DNA from: Marinagarivorans cellulosilyticus | GTDB taxonomy: Bacteria > Pseudomonadota > Gammaproteobacteria > Pseudomonadales > Cellvibrionaceae | Assembly (NCBI RefSeq): GCF_021655555.1 | Contig: NZ_AP023086.1 | Location: 1,312,001 to 1,376,000, forward strand | Length of the DNA stretch: 64,000 bases | Direction of reading: 5' to 3' | Shown here: in pieces, positions 9,288 to 18,400 of the stretch | How the letters are laid out: each line of letters starts with the position of its first letter | Position numbering within the stretch: position 1 is the stretch's first letter | The notes under the pieces: generated by a model | Told to the model about the DNA's origin: nothing | The model's database searches: none | What the model saw: only the letters and a program-made list of their open reading frames with translations | Position numbers and translations under genes: made by a program

Positions 9288-9866
9288 TTAGAAGTTATAA
9301 CCTAGCGATAAAGAAAAATTACCGATGTCGTAATCTGGAGAGTCGTTGTCGATATCCATCGTTAGCATTGTGTAATCTAAGCCGATAACAATATTCTCGT
9401 TGATAGAGTATTCGCCGCCAAAGCCGTAATATAAGTCTGTTCCAGATTCCGAGAGCGACCCTGATCCGCTAAAGCTTGAGTCTAAAGAGCTATAGCTATA
9501 GTTAGTATTTATATCCCAGCTGGAAAAACCTATTTTCGCGAAAATAGAAAACTGGTCAGATAGAGGTATGGCTCCTTTAACCCCCGCGCTTAAAGAATCT
9601 GTCGATATCTTATTGTCGCCTATTATGTTTTCTTCTGTGGAGACGGTGGTGAAATTACCATAATCATCATAGCGAACTTCAATTGCGAAGTTACTGTTAA
9701 AACGGTATTGGCCACCTATTGCAAAGCTTGTGTCGCTATCATTTGTGATTTCAATGTCGTGCTTGGCTTGGCCTATCGCCCCAAAGACTCCAAAGCCTGA
9801 GTTGTCTGCGAAAGACGGCGCGCTGAGCAAGGTTGTGGCGAGTAGCGGTAATAATAACTTGTTCAT
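9288..9866 (-). CDS. Small outer-membrane beta-barrel protein
   Basis: 192 aa with a clear signal peptide (cleavage after Ser-Phe-Ala, about residue 20). The mature part is rich in alternating beta-strands with Gly and aromatic residues and ends Leu-Gly-Tyr-Asn-Phe, the C-terminal Phe signature for barrel insertion. Size and pattern fit the OmpA-N-terminal-like 8-strand porin family. No specific ligand can be inferred. A Ser/Gly-rich loop lies near residues 125-145. Confidence 0.75.
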   Translation of the reverse strand: MNKLLLPLLATTLLSAPSFADNSGFGVFGAIGQAKHDIEITNDSDTSFAIGGQYRFNSNFAIEVRYDDYGNFTTVSTEENIIGDNKISTDSLSAGVKGAIPLSDQFSIFAKIGFSSWDINTNYSYSSLDSSFSGSGSLSESGTDLYYGFGGEYSINENIVIGLDYTMLTMDIDNDSPDYDIGNFSLSLGYNF

Positions 9867-9972
9867 AAAGAGTCCATATTGAGTTAAATTATATTCGGTT
9901 ACTAAAGCTGAGCTCGCAATTATAGGGGGCGAAACTTAACAAAATATGAATGCTGCTTGATTGTCGTGCACA

Positions 9973-10000
9973 AAAAAACCGGCTAAAAAGCCGGTTTTTT
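9973..10000. terminator. Terminator of the DUF1501/cytochrome operon
   Basis: Stem AAAAAACCGGCT (9973-9984), loop AAAA, AGCCGGTTTTTT (9989-10000). It lies 16 nt past the stop of the minus-strand DUF1501 gene and has a T-run on that strand. Confidence 0.85.
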
Positions 10001-10015
10001 TATTACAGTTTGTGT

Positions 10016-11236
10016 TTAGGCATATTTCATAATACTTCGATGCTGCGCGGCAGAGCCCCAAGGATTATCGGCGCCTTTAAGGCCTACAATTTCGCCGATG
10101 GCGGCTTTCCAGGCTTTAATGGGTTTGTCTGTTTCTGCATCGGGAATTAATCCGCCGCGATCGGTGACGCCAGTAGAGGCACCAGCAATCACGTTGTCGC
10201 TAATTACAATGGTACTGAGATGCGGGCCGTGGTTATTGATTAAAGGAATGCGTGAGTGTTCAGAGACAAACACAATCGTCACATTCATATCATCGCGGCC
10301 GAGCATACGGTCGCAAAAAGTCGCAAGGCCTGGCTCCATTAACTTAAAGTACCCGCGCGAACGTGAACCGTCATTATCGTCGTGAGTGTCCCAGTAAGTG
10401 CCAGAGCCTTCACCAACGCACACTACATTAACGCCGCTGCGGAATAAGCCTTCAGCTACTTTTAACTTTTGCCCAATCCCGGGGACGCCAGTGTAGGCGG
10501 CATTGATTTCGGCAGCGCTCACTTCTGCTGCTGGTGTTGTCATCGAAGCGGCTAAGCCTTGGTAACCGGCCAGCACACTGCTGAGGTTTTCGCGGTTTTG
10601 GAAACCTTGCTCTGCGAAGCGTTGTTGGGTGCTGGTGACAACTTTTCCCATAATTGGGCGGTTTTCTTTTTCGAGTACATCGCCAACACCGTTCAGTGTT
10701 GCCAATGCAGACTCTAAGCTAGATACCGGCTCAAGAGATACGCCGCCGACATCCTCGCCATCATTGGCACCAATTACACCGCCTACGCGTGCCGCTTTAA
10801 TCGCGGCGTTGCCACCCATTTTTGACGCTAATGCTTGGGCTAAGCCGCCTTCAGGGCTTTTCCAAAAGTGGTGTGCAGAGTTGTGGTTGGAGGCGCCTAC
10901 TGTGCCTAAGCAGGCAAATCGGTCCCAGACTTTTTGTGGTAAAGCTCCCCAAGATTCGGTGTCGTAACTAATGTCGCCAATGGTCGTGAATGGTTTGGGT
11001 GCTGCAAATTCTTTTTGGCTAAAACCAAAGCTCATTTCTTCCGGTTCATTATCTAAAAACGAGGCAGCCGAGGTCATGATGGGGGCGTAACCGCCGTTCA
11101 TCATCACTAATAATAAGCGTGAAGGTTTGCCGTTAACCATCGCTTGGTTTTGCGCGCTGGCAATATTGGGGAGACCAGCTACGCCAGCGACACCCAGGGC
11201 AGCAGTGCCTTGTATAAATTGTCGTCTTTTAATCAT
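10016..11236 (-). CDS. Tat-exported DUF1501 family protein
   Basis: 406 aa. The N-terminus carries a twin-arginine motif (Lys-Arg-Arg-Gln-Phe-Ile) followed by a hydrophobic stretch and Ala-Ser-Ala cleavage site. This implies folded export, often with a cofactor or metal. DUF1501 proteins belong to the alkaline-phosphatase/sulfatase-like fold and are usually encoded next to cytochrome or DUF1592/1588-type proteins. Visible elements include Met-Met-Asn-Gly-Gly near residue 46 and a Ser-Glu-His-Ser-Arg motif near residue 328. It is the last gene of a three-gene minus-strand operon, 13 nt after the di-heme lipoprotein. The substrate is unknown. Confidence 0.8.
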   Translation of the reverse strand: MIKRRQFIQGTAALGVAGVAGLPNIASAQNQAMVNGKPSRLLLVMMNGGYAPIMTSAASFLDNEPEEMSFGFSQKEFAAPKPFTTIGDISYDTESWGALPQKVWDRFACLGTVGASNHNSAHHFWKSPEGGLAQALASKMGGNAAIKAARVGGVIGANDGEDVGGVSLEPVSSLESALATLNGVGDVLEKENRPIMGKVVTSTQQRFAEQGFQNRENLSSVLAGYQGLAASMTTPAAEVSAAEINAAYTGVPGIGQKLKVAEGLFRSGVNVVCVGEGSGTYWDTHDDNDGSRSRGYFKLMEPGLATFCDRMLGRDDMNVTIVFVSEHSRIPLINNHGPHLSTIVISDNVIAGASTGVTDRGGLIPDAETDKPIKAWKAAIGEIVGLKGADNPWGSAAQHRSIMKYA

Positions 11237-11249
11237 GGTAACTCTCCAA

Positions 11250-12650
11250 TTAGTAGGTGATGGCTGGTAGTGAGATCATCATAGATACGCAAGCGTACTT
11301 AGCTTGCTCCTTCGCGTTATTTAGTGCTGCAGCGTCAACTAGGGCTACATCTATACAAGATTGCAGTTCGTCTTCGGTAGCAGGGCGTAGCCACATGCGG
11401 GTTGCCCAGTCTGCACAGCTGCTGCGCAAAGCTGATTCTGTGAGTGCAGGAAGGTTTTCGTTGGCGCAGGCTTGTAGTGCCGAGTTAACGAGAACATTCA
11501 ACGATACTGCGCCAATTTCACCTTCGGTATGCCAGAACTCGGGTTCTGATTTAAACGCATTGCGTGAGCCGGCTAAAACAGAAGGTACTTCACCAAAAAT
11601 ACGCGTGAAATCGTCAGTTAGCATGCTGTAGGTTTTAATGCGCGCGGTGTCTTGGCCGTAACGGTCCTCGGTGACGACTTTAACGCCGCCTGCAACACCG
11701 TTAACTTCAGTTAATGCCCAGCCGTTTACCACATTCCAAATCCAGTCGGTAATGCCTTGTGCGCATTCGCCAACACAGTCGTCTGGGCCTACGCCATCTT
11801 CATTGCTGCCGCCGTCTGGCATGGCCACTTCAATGTAAGCGCGCAGACCTTCCCATGTGCCACAGGCATCACAGTTTTCAAGGCTGCCGCCAATGCCGCC
11901 TTGGCCCACGCCGCCGTGGCATACCACACAGGTGTTTGTGGCTTTTTGGTAAAAGGCTAAACCTTTGGTAACTCGCTCGTTGCGCACCTCTTCGCTAACG
12001 GCATTCTCTACTTCGCCGGTTGTTGGGATGCTGCTGGCAGCGCTTGATGAGCTTACGGTTACGCTGCTTGAGTCGCCTCCGGTGGTTGTGGCGTAGCCAT
12101 TTAAAATATAAGCCGCGGTGTCTCTCGCGCATGGGCCTGTGCAATTGCCGGCGCTATTTTTTGGCATGGCGCCGGCAATGTATTGGGTAAGGCCTTCTTG
12201 GGTGTCTCTGCCGGAGGCCACTAAAAGAATCGGGGTGCTTGCGGCACCTTCACCGTTAGCGCCATGGCAAGCCTCACAGCTAAGTGTAAATATCTCGGTG
12301 CTTTTGTAAAAGGCTTGGCCTGCGACTAGATCTGGCTCGTTAGAATTAGCTTCTGAGCTAGAACTCTCAGGTGATTCTGAGGACGATTGAATAATCGAGC
12401 TCGAACTGATAGTAACCGAAGAGCTTAATGAAGAAACAGCATCCATGCTCGATGAGCTGATACTAGCTTGTGATGATGGCGTTGCTTCACTGCTGGATGA
12501 GTTTGTTTCAACTGGCCCAACACAGGCGGAGAGCGCCAAGGCGAGGCCTGCAAAGGCCCATAGTTTGGCGGTGCGAGAAAAATAAGGCATAAGTTTGATT
12601 CCGCCAAAGTGTGTCAAAGAGGTGAGGGTTGTTGGGGTGTCTAATTTCAT
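11250..12650 (-). CDS. Di-heme c-type cytochrome lipoprotein with poly-Ser linkers
   Basis: 466 aa. The lipobox Leu-Ser-Ala-Cys puts the lipidated Cys at residue 43. The start at 12650 has a GAGGAGG ribosome-binding site just upstream, though a Met at 12590 would give a more ordinary signal length. A Ser-rich linker (about 50-100) precedes a first cytochrome-c domain (Cys-Glu-Ala-Cys-His, 125-129). A second Ser linker (about 193-208) leads to a second heme site (Cys-Val-Val-Cys-His, 241-245). The C-terminal 150 aa have no recognised motif. It is likely outer-membrane or periplasm anchored and transfers electrons, perhaps for the DUF1501 protein encoded next. It starts 2 nt after the stop of the preceding gene. 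Confidence 0.85.
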   Translation of the reverse strand: MKLDTPTTLTSLTHFGGIKLMPYFSRTAKLWAFAGLALALSACVGPVETNSSSSEATPSSQASISSSSMDAVSSLSSSVTISSSSIIQSSSESPESSSSEANSNEPDLVAGQAFYKSTEIFTLSCEACHGANGEGAASTPILLVASGRDTQEGLTQYIAGAMPKNSAGNCTGPCARDTAAYILNGYATTTGGDSSSVTVSSSSAASSIPTTGEVENAVSEEVRNERVTKGLAFYQKATNTCVVCHGGVGQGGIGGSLENCDACGTWEGLRAYIEVAMPDGGSNEDGVGPDDCVGECAQGITDWIWNVVNGWALTEVNGVAGGVKVVTEDRYGQDTARIKTYSMLTDDFTRIFGEVPSVLAGSRNAFKSEPEFWHTEGEIGAVSLNVLVNSALQACANENLPALTESALRSSCADWATRMWLRPATEDELQSCIDVALVDAAALNNAKEQAKYACVSMMISLPAITY

Positions 12651-12652
12651 GG

Positions 12653-13603
12653 TTAGCCCTCCTCGCTTTTACAGAAAATGTCAGATTCCACAAAATGCTT
12701 AACGGATGCGGTAATGTGGCCGTCGTTTTTAAACTCTTCAATACACTGCTCAAATAAGGCTTTATCTGCGCCGCGATGCTCGCGGCCAAAAACAAATTGA
12801 AAAGCAATGTTGCACGCGTTGGTATTAAACGAATCGAGGCTGGCAAGAACTTCTGTGAGTTCTTTAAGGTTGCTGACAGGTTGACCGTAAATTTGTTGGT
12901 TAAACGGGCCTGGCGCTGCAATTTCGATCAAGTTTTGCGCGTCGCTAGATTGTCGATCTACTAGCGGTAGGATTTGTGCGATACGATCTAAAGCGAAGTC
13001 TGAATTAAAGTGGCAGGCAACGCAGACGTTGTTTGGGTCTTGACGAGCGTTGCGACCGCTGCCACCAGTGCTGTTTACGGTTAAGGCCTCAAGGTTCAAA
13101 CCTATTTGGTTATTTAAAATTAAATAGGCTGTGCGTAGTTTGTAGCCGAACTCTTCATTGCCTTTATACACTTTTTTCCAATTGCGGTCGGAAAAGTAAC
13201 CGGAGTTTTCTGCTCTGGGGTTGTAGCCATTGTCGTAAAGGTCATAGCCACCGGTAAAAAGCTCTTTCCACGGTTTTTCTTGGTTGTCTTTAAATATGTA
13301 GAACTTCATGGCCATGTAAACGGGGTTGTTGCGCTTACCATCACCGGGTAACCAGTTCATGTGTGCGTTAACGTACATTGAAAACTTTTCAATGAATTCG
13401 TCGTTGCTCATCATTGCGTCCACCGTTGACATCGGGTCTGCAATATTGAGCTCTTGCGCTGTTGCTGAGCGACCGTAAAGCGTGCTGTGTAATTTCTGGC
13501 TGCATTGCATCGCAGTTTCGGCAAAGCTAGGTGCCGCTGAGAGTAATGTTGCAGAAACTGCCAGACGCCCCAGCGGGCCGATAAGCCTTTTAATGGTTAT
13601 CAT
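12653..13603 (-). CDS. Secreted single-heme-motif protein, first gene of the redox operon
   Basis: About 316 aa from the ATG at 13603, chosen because AAGGA lies upstream and a signal peptide (ending Ser-Phe-Ala, about residue 28) follows directly; the frame extends to 13684. A Cys-Val-Ala-Cys-His heme-c motif lies at residues 194-198. The rest is helical with several Trp and Tyr residues. A segment near the N-terminus (Leu-Tyr-Gly-Arg-Ser-Ala-Thr-Ala-Gln-Glu-Leu) resembles DUF1592/DUF1588/PSCyt-type proteins that partner with DUF1501. The exact family is uncertain. It is co-transcribed with the di-heme lipoprotein and DUF1501 genes. Confidence 0.7.
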   Translation of the reverse strand: MITIKRLIGPLGRLAVSATLLSAAPSFAETAMQCSQKLHSTLYGRSATAQELNIADPMSTVDAMMSNDEFIEKFSMYVNAHMNWLPGDGKRNNPVYMAMKFYIFKDNQEKPWKELFTGGYDLYDNGYNPRAENSGYFSDRNWKKVYKGNEEFGYKLRTAYLILNNQIGLNLEALTVNSTGGSGRNARQDPNNVCVACHFNSDFALDRIAQILPLVDRQSSDAQNLIEIAAPGPFNQQIYGQPVSNLKELTEVLASLDSFNTNACNIAFQFVFGREHRGADKALFEQCIEEFKNDGHITASVKHFVESDIFCKSEEG

Positions 13604-14057
13604 GATGGTTTCCTTAATGGTTGGTGCATTTATTGTGTGCACAGGCGGGGCTAGTGGCTGCAACCTGCGCGCGTGTTCAATCATTCTTGCTGATGATTTT
13701 TATTCAAAATAAGAATGCTTTTTTACCGTTTAAGTGAGCATAGCGGGTAATTTTTTGCGTTAGTTTTAACTTCGTCACAAAAACTGTTTGGGTGGTCTTG
13801 AATTCATCTTATTTGGTGATTTTTTCGCAAAAGTGCGACCCAGATCTCCCACCTTAAAGTGGCTGGAGTATGCGAAAAATAAGGGTTTTAGAGTCACTGC
13901 AATGACTTGCCGAGTCATCACCTGAAAATGTCTTTCGGTGCCATTTGCCATGCTGTGAAAGTGCATTGGCAGAAATATCGACAATTGTTCGAAGCGCCAG
14001 TGTTGGTTAGAATGCGCACAAATTTTGATCAATCGATTTTTTTAAATGGACTTCGCT
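13604..14057. other. Divergent promoter region before the barrel/RTX locus
   Basis: No gene is supported here. The right part, from 13967 to the barrel start, is conserved base for base in spacing with 22833-22923 upstream of the second barrel copy. It carries the promoter described separately. The left part should hold the promoter of the minus-strand redox operon; I see no clear motif for it. Confidence 0.5.
13985..14013 (+). promoter_or_regulatory. Predicted promoter of barrel/RTX unit 1
   Basis: Candidate -35 TTGTTC (13985-13990) and -10 TAGAAT (14008-14013), spaced 17 bp. The -35 box overlaps an 8-bp palindrome ACAATTGT at 13981-13988. The same arrangement and spacing appear at unit 2, so it is under selection or recently duplicated. 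The barrel start codon lies 45 nt downstream. Confidence 0.5.
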
Positions 14058-15410
14058 ATGCCTTTCGCCCAACGCGCGCTATTTGCCCTTGTTTCCTCCA
14101 CTGTTTTAGCCTATCCAGCTTTTGCGGCCATTAATGCCGCAGATGATTATCGTCAAGTGCCGCAAGACACGGCCGTGGTAATAGATGTGCTTTTTAACGA
14201 TTCCACCGACCAAGATGGTTTGACCATTGTTGGGAATACGGCGGCCACCCATGGTGCTGTAACGCCGGCAGAGGGCGGTGGTTTACGCTACCAGCCAAAC
14301 GATGGTTTTTATGGTGCCGACAGTTTTACCTACACCATTGAAAATAGTGCCGGCGAGCGGGATACGGCGCAGGTAATTATTACAGTGGTTGCCGAGGAAG
14401 GTGTTGTCGAGGCTGCCAGTATTGCGCAAGCGGCGCCCAAGGCTGCAAACAATGTCATGCGCAGCCACCGCGATGCGGTTTCGTTATTTTTAGATGGCGG
14501 CAGTTATGCATCACTTAATGAAAAAGAAGTCGCGCGATTAAACGGCACATTGGGCGGTGCGGCAGGGGATGGCGATTTTGCTTTCGGCGGGATCTTCGCT
14601 AGCGTAAATATGCGCAGCGGCGAGCAGGATGCCGGCGATATGAATAACGGCGAATTGCAAAGCGGTTACAAAGATAACTTAAATGGCGCCACCATCGGCG
14701 CCGATGTTTTATGGCGCGAAAATTGGGTGGCCGGTGCCGCCCTAGGTTTTTCGAACAGCTCGGTTGAATTTGCGGGTACCGACAGCGACGGCAAAGGCAA
14801 TGGCGACTTTGATATGTCCGATGTGAGTATTTTGGGCTTTGCCAGCTACCGCGACGATGCCTTTAATGTACAAGCGCAGTTGGGCTACTCCAGTTTAGAT
14901 TACAGCTTTGAGTACGCCGATAGCGCGGGTAATAACCGCTTTGCCTTTGTTAAAGGGCAATACACCTTCCGTAAAGGCGGTTGGCAATTTATTCCTGGTT
15001 TATCGCTTAATTACCAAAGCCAGTTTGTTGAGGCTTATATAGAAGAAAAGTCCAGCGCTAACCCCACACCTAGCAGCTTCAGTAGCCAAAAAACACGCTC
15101 ATTACAAAGCGGTTTAAGCCTACATATCGACCGAGCCATTAATTTTAATTGGGGCGTATTTTTACCGCGTTTTGCCATTACTGCAGAGCAAGTCATTAAT
15201 TCTGGCCAACGCGGTATTAACGGTTATTCCGGTGGGCAAGCGTTTGAATTAAGCGCGAGTGAAATCGATAAAAACCACATGCTGGTGGATGCCGGCGCAT
15301 CGTTAGTATTACCGCGTGGTTGGGCGGTATTTTTTAACGTACAAAGTTTATTGCAGCAAGAAAACTACAGCAGCAATACCGTGCAATTAGGTTTTAGGAA
15401 GGAGCTTTAA
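14058..15410 (+). CDS. Ig-like plus autotransporter-type beta-barrel protein, copy 1
   Basis: 450 aa from the ATG at 14058 (an ATG at 14046 would add four residues; the signal peptide begins at the later one). Signal peptide ends Ala-Phe-Ala near residue 23. A cadherin/Big_9-like Ig domain follows (about 25-112; Asn-Asp-Gly-Phe-Tyr-Gly-Ala-Asp-Ser-Phe-Thr-Tyr). After an Ala-rich linker comes a C-terminal barrel of about 280 residues with the strand pattern of the autotransporter beta-domain. No large passenger is present. The stop is one base before the start of the giant RTX lipoprotein, with AAGGAG inside the barrel's last codons, so the two are translationally coupled. A role as surface partner or translocation port for that lipoprotein is my inference. 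Confidence 0.8.
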   Translation: MPFAQRALFALVSSTVLAYPAFAAINAADDYRQVPQDTAVVIDVLFNDSTDQDGLTIVGNTAATHGAVTPAEGGGLRYQPNDGFYGADSFTYTIENSAGERDTAQVIITVVAEEGVVEAASIAQAAPKAANNVMRSHRDAVSLFLDGGSYASLNEKEVARLNGTLGGAAGDGDFAFGGIFASVNMRSGEQDAGDMNNGELQSGYKDNLNGATIGADVLWRENWVAGAALGFSNSSVEFAGTDSDGKGNGDFDMSDVSILGFASYRDDAFNVQAQLGYSSLDYSFEYADSAGNNRFAFVKGQYTFRKGGWQFIPGLSLNYQSQFVEAYIEEKSSANPTPSSFSSQKTRSLQSGLSLHIDRAINFNWGVFLPRFAITAEQVINSGQRGINGYSGGQAFELSASEIDKNHMLVDAGASLVLPRGWAVFFNVQSLLQQENYSSNTVQLGFRKEL

Positions 15411-15411
15411 T

Positions 15412-18400
15412 ATGAGCCATAAAATGGGTACGTCAATATTTAAAAGGCTGTTATTTAAAGGGCTATTTCTTAAGGGGCAGCCAAAAATATTATTACCGTT
15501 ATTGTTGGGTACAGTTGCCTTAACCGCCTGTAATGAGCATCAGCCCGCCGAAAAAATTGGTGGCTCAGCATCGGCAGTTGGTGGTGCAGCATCAAATGGT
15601 GCAGCGGCTAGTGTCGGCATAAACACAACACAATGGTTGGTGGTTAAAGAAAAAGAATATGGCGATAGCGGCGTTGTTGTTGCGTTATCGGCGAGCGTAA
15701 CCGATGGCGCCATAGCGCCTAGTGTTATGTGGGAGCAAATCAGTGGCCCAAGCGCTATTGTAGTTAACCCTGACCAATTAAATACCAGTGTTGTATTACC
15801 TTTTGTACAGAGTGTTAGCGAACTTACCTTTCGAATTACCGCCGTTGCGAATAATCAAACGCTAACGTCGATACAGACAGTTACAGCTTTACCCTTGCCT
15901 TTGCGGGCGACGGTTGCGAATCCTATTCTTTCAGCAACGGATACCGCAGTGGCGATTGATTTGTTGCAAGCGGTACCTGCCAATACGGTATTTGAGGTAT
16001 CTAATCGTGGTGGCAGCGCCATTGAGGGAACTGATTTTTCTGAGCTACCTGCATCAATAACTGTCGCTGGCGGGCAGCGTGTAGAACTCCCCATGGCGGT
16101 GCTGCCTTCAATGCGGCAAGTCGATGTTTTTACAAAAATTATGCTGCGCCCCCAAGATGGCAGTGAGCCAATTGTTTTAACTGTTGTTATTCCGGCGAGT
16201 GTGGCGCTGGAAGTGGCTGCGGCCGCGTCGAGTGAATTGGCGTTTAGTAGTGAAGCGGCTAGTTCTGACGGTGGATTTAACCAGCCCAGTAGTATTGGTG
16301 TAGAAAGTAGCGCCGCTGCAATTAGTAGTGTGACGACCGAGAGCAGTCTAGACAGCGCTAGCAGTGCACCTGAAGTTACTGTAAGCAGTGAAGCTTCCTC
16401 GAGTGCGCCTGCGGTTAATACTTCGTCTTCTGTTGTCATTGGTTCCTCGGCAGTTAGTAGCGCCTCAATTATGGCCTCAAGCAGTTCAAGTGTGATTGCT
16501 TCTTCGTCTGTTGAGGCTAGTTCGAGTGCCGCAACCTCAGTACCTGAGTCCAGCAGCTCAATAACAGCAACGTCGTCTTCTGTTCGCAGCGAATCAAGTT
16601 CATTAGCTGTATCGTCAAGTTCTAGCGAAGCTGAATCAAGCAGCTCTTCGTCAGAAATGCTGAATCCTCTTAATATGACGGCGAGTTTTGCGGGTTTTGA
16701 TATTGAAACGGAGAGCGTAAATATTCAGCTGTCTTTTTCTGAAATGGCCTTGGTTGATGATATTACCGTTTTTATTAACGAGGTAGCGCAAGAGGCTAAC
16801 TTTGCCTCTTTATTAATGGGCAATGTGGCTACGATTGGTTTTTCAGTGGCGCAGTTATTAGCTGAAGATAATGTGGTCCAAGTTATTGCCGCTAATAATC
16901 AAGGGCAAATGATCAGTGCATCGCTGGCCATTTTACGCGGTAGTGAGAGGGACGATAATTTAACAGCGTCTGATAATCTCGATATTTTCTTACCGGATGT
17001 TGGCCATGACCTTTTAGTCGGCAACGCTCAAAGTAATGTGTTTGTGCTTAATGGTCAGAATGAGACATTAGCAATACAAGCGTTGGCGCAAGCTGATAAT
17101 CGTTTGATTATCACGAATGGCGCTACTGCCGATGATGTACGGTTTTTATTGGACGGCAACGATTTAATCCTATCGGTTGGTGAAAGTTATCGTCAGGTTC
17201 GATTGGTGGATTGGTTTTTAGCCGATGAGAATCTTATCTTTTCTGCCATAGAGTTCAATGATGGTATATCGCTTGATCTTACAGATTTAAGCAATGTTGA
17301 AATGGCTGTTGCGCCGTCGGTTCAGTTTACTTTTGATAGCCCTTCTTTTGAGGAAATTAATACGCAAGGTACAAGCCTGCATGTCGCCGCGAGAGAGGGT
17401 GGCGGTTATTTGGTTAGCGTGACAGAGACACGAGTAGAAACAGAAACAACGGATGATGTGCTGTCGCAATTTGATGGTGATAGCTACAGCGCGCTAATTA
17501 CGCCTGAAGATTTTATTGATGGTCGAACCCGTTTACAGTTTGAAGTGGAAGATAGTTTGGGTTACCAAACACAGCGAAATGCCGCTGTTTTCATTGGCAG
17601 CGTTGAGGGCGAGGCTATAGCGGGATCGAGTAGTGATGACTTGATTATTGCTGGTCCAGGGGATGATAGCCTAAACGGTAGTGGCGGAAACGATGTTTTA
17701 CGCGGCGGATTGGGTCGCGACACATTACAAGGTGGTGCAGGTGATGACACCTTTATTTATGCCTTGGACGACGGTAGTGATGTTGTTAATGCCATCTCCG
17801 AGTCCCGAGCGGATAAAAACAATCAATTAATATTTTTAGATGGCATTAGTCCTGAAGATATCCGCTTTAGTCGAAGCAATAGTAATTTAATTCTGCGCCA
17901 TGTAAATGATGTCGATAGCGTCACAATTAATAATTATTTCTATAATGACGACACTGAAAACATGTGGAATCCAGTGCAGCAAATTATTTTTTCGAATGGT
18001 GTTGTTTGGGATACCGTTTACTTTTGGGATACCTTTTTAGCCGGCACCGAGTTTGATGATTCTATTCGCGGATCATTTGATGCTGATATGATTTCGGGTG
18101 GTTTAGGGAATGACAGTATTAATGGTGCGGCCGGTGATGATGAATTGTTCGGCGGTAACGGCAACGACTCATTAAATGGTGATGCCGGCGCGGATACACT
18201 TAACGGTGGCGTCGGTCAAGATAGTTTAAATGGTGGGGTGGGTGACGATAGCTTGTTTGGTGGTGACGGTAACGACACGCTCACAGGTGGAACCGGTAAT
18301 GATGAATTAACCGGCGGTGCCGGTAACGATACCTTGCAAGGTGGTGCGGGTGACGATACGTTTTATTTTAATCTGGGCGACGGCAGGGACACGATTGAGG

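Larger units (their letters stand above)
13967..15434 (+). repeat. Long direct repeat, copy 1 (promoter plus barrel gene)
   Basis: This stretch recurs at 22833-24300 with a constant offset of 8866 bp and no visible indel from the promoter through the barrel stop codon and the first codons of the downstream lipoprotein gene. The encoded barrels differ at only four residues that I could find in 450. Recombination between copies would delete the first giant RTX gene. Confidence 0.9.
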
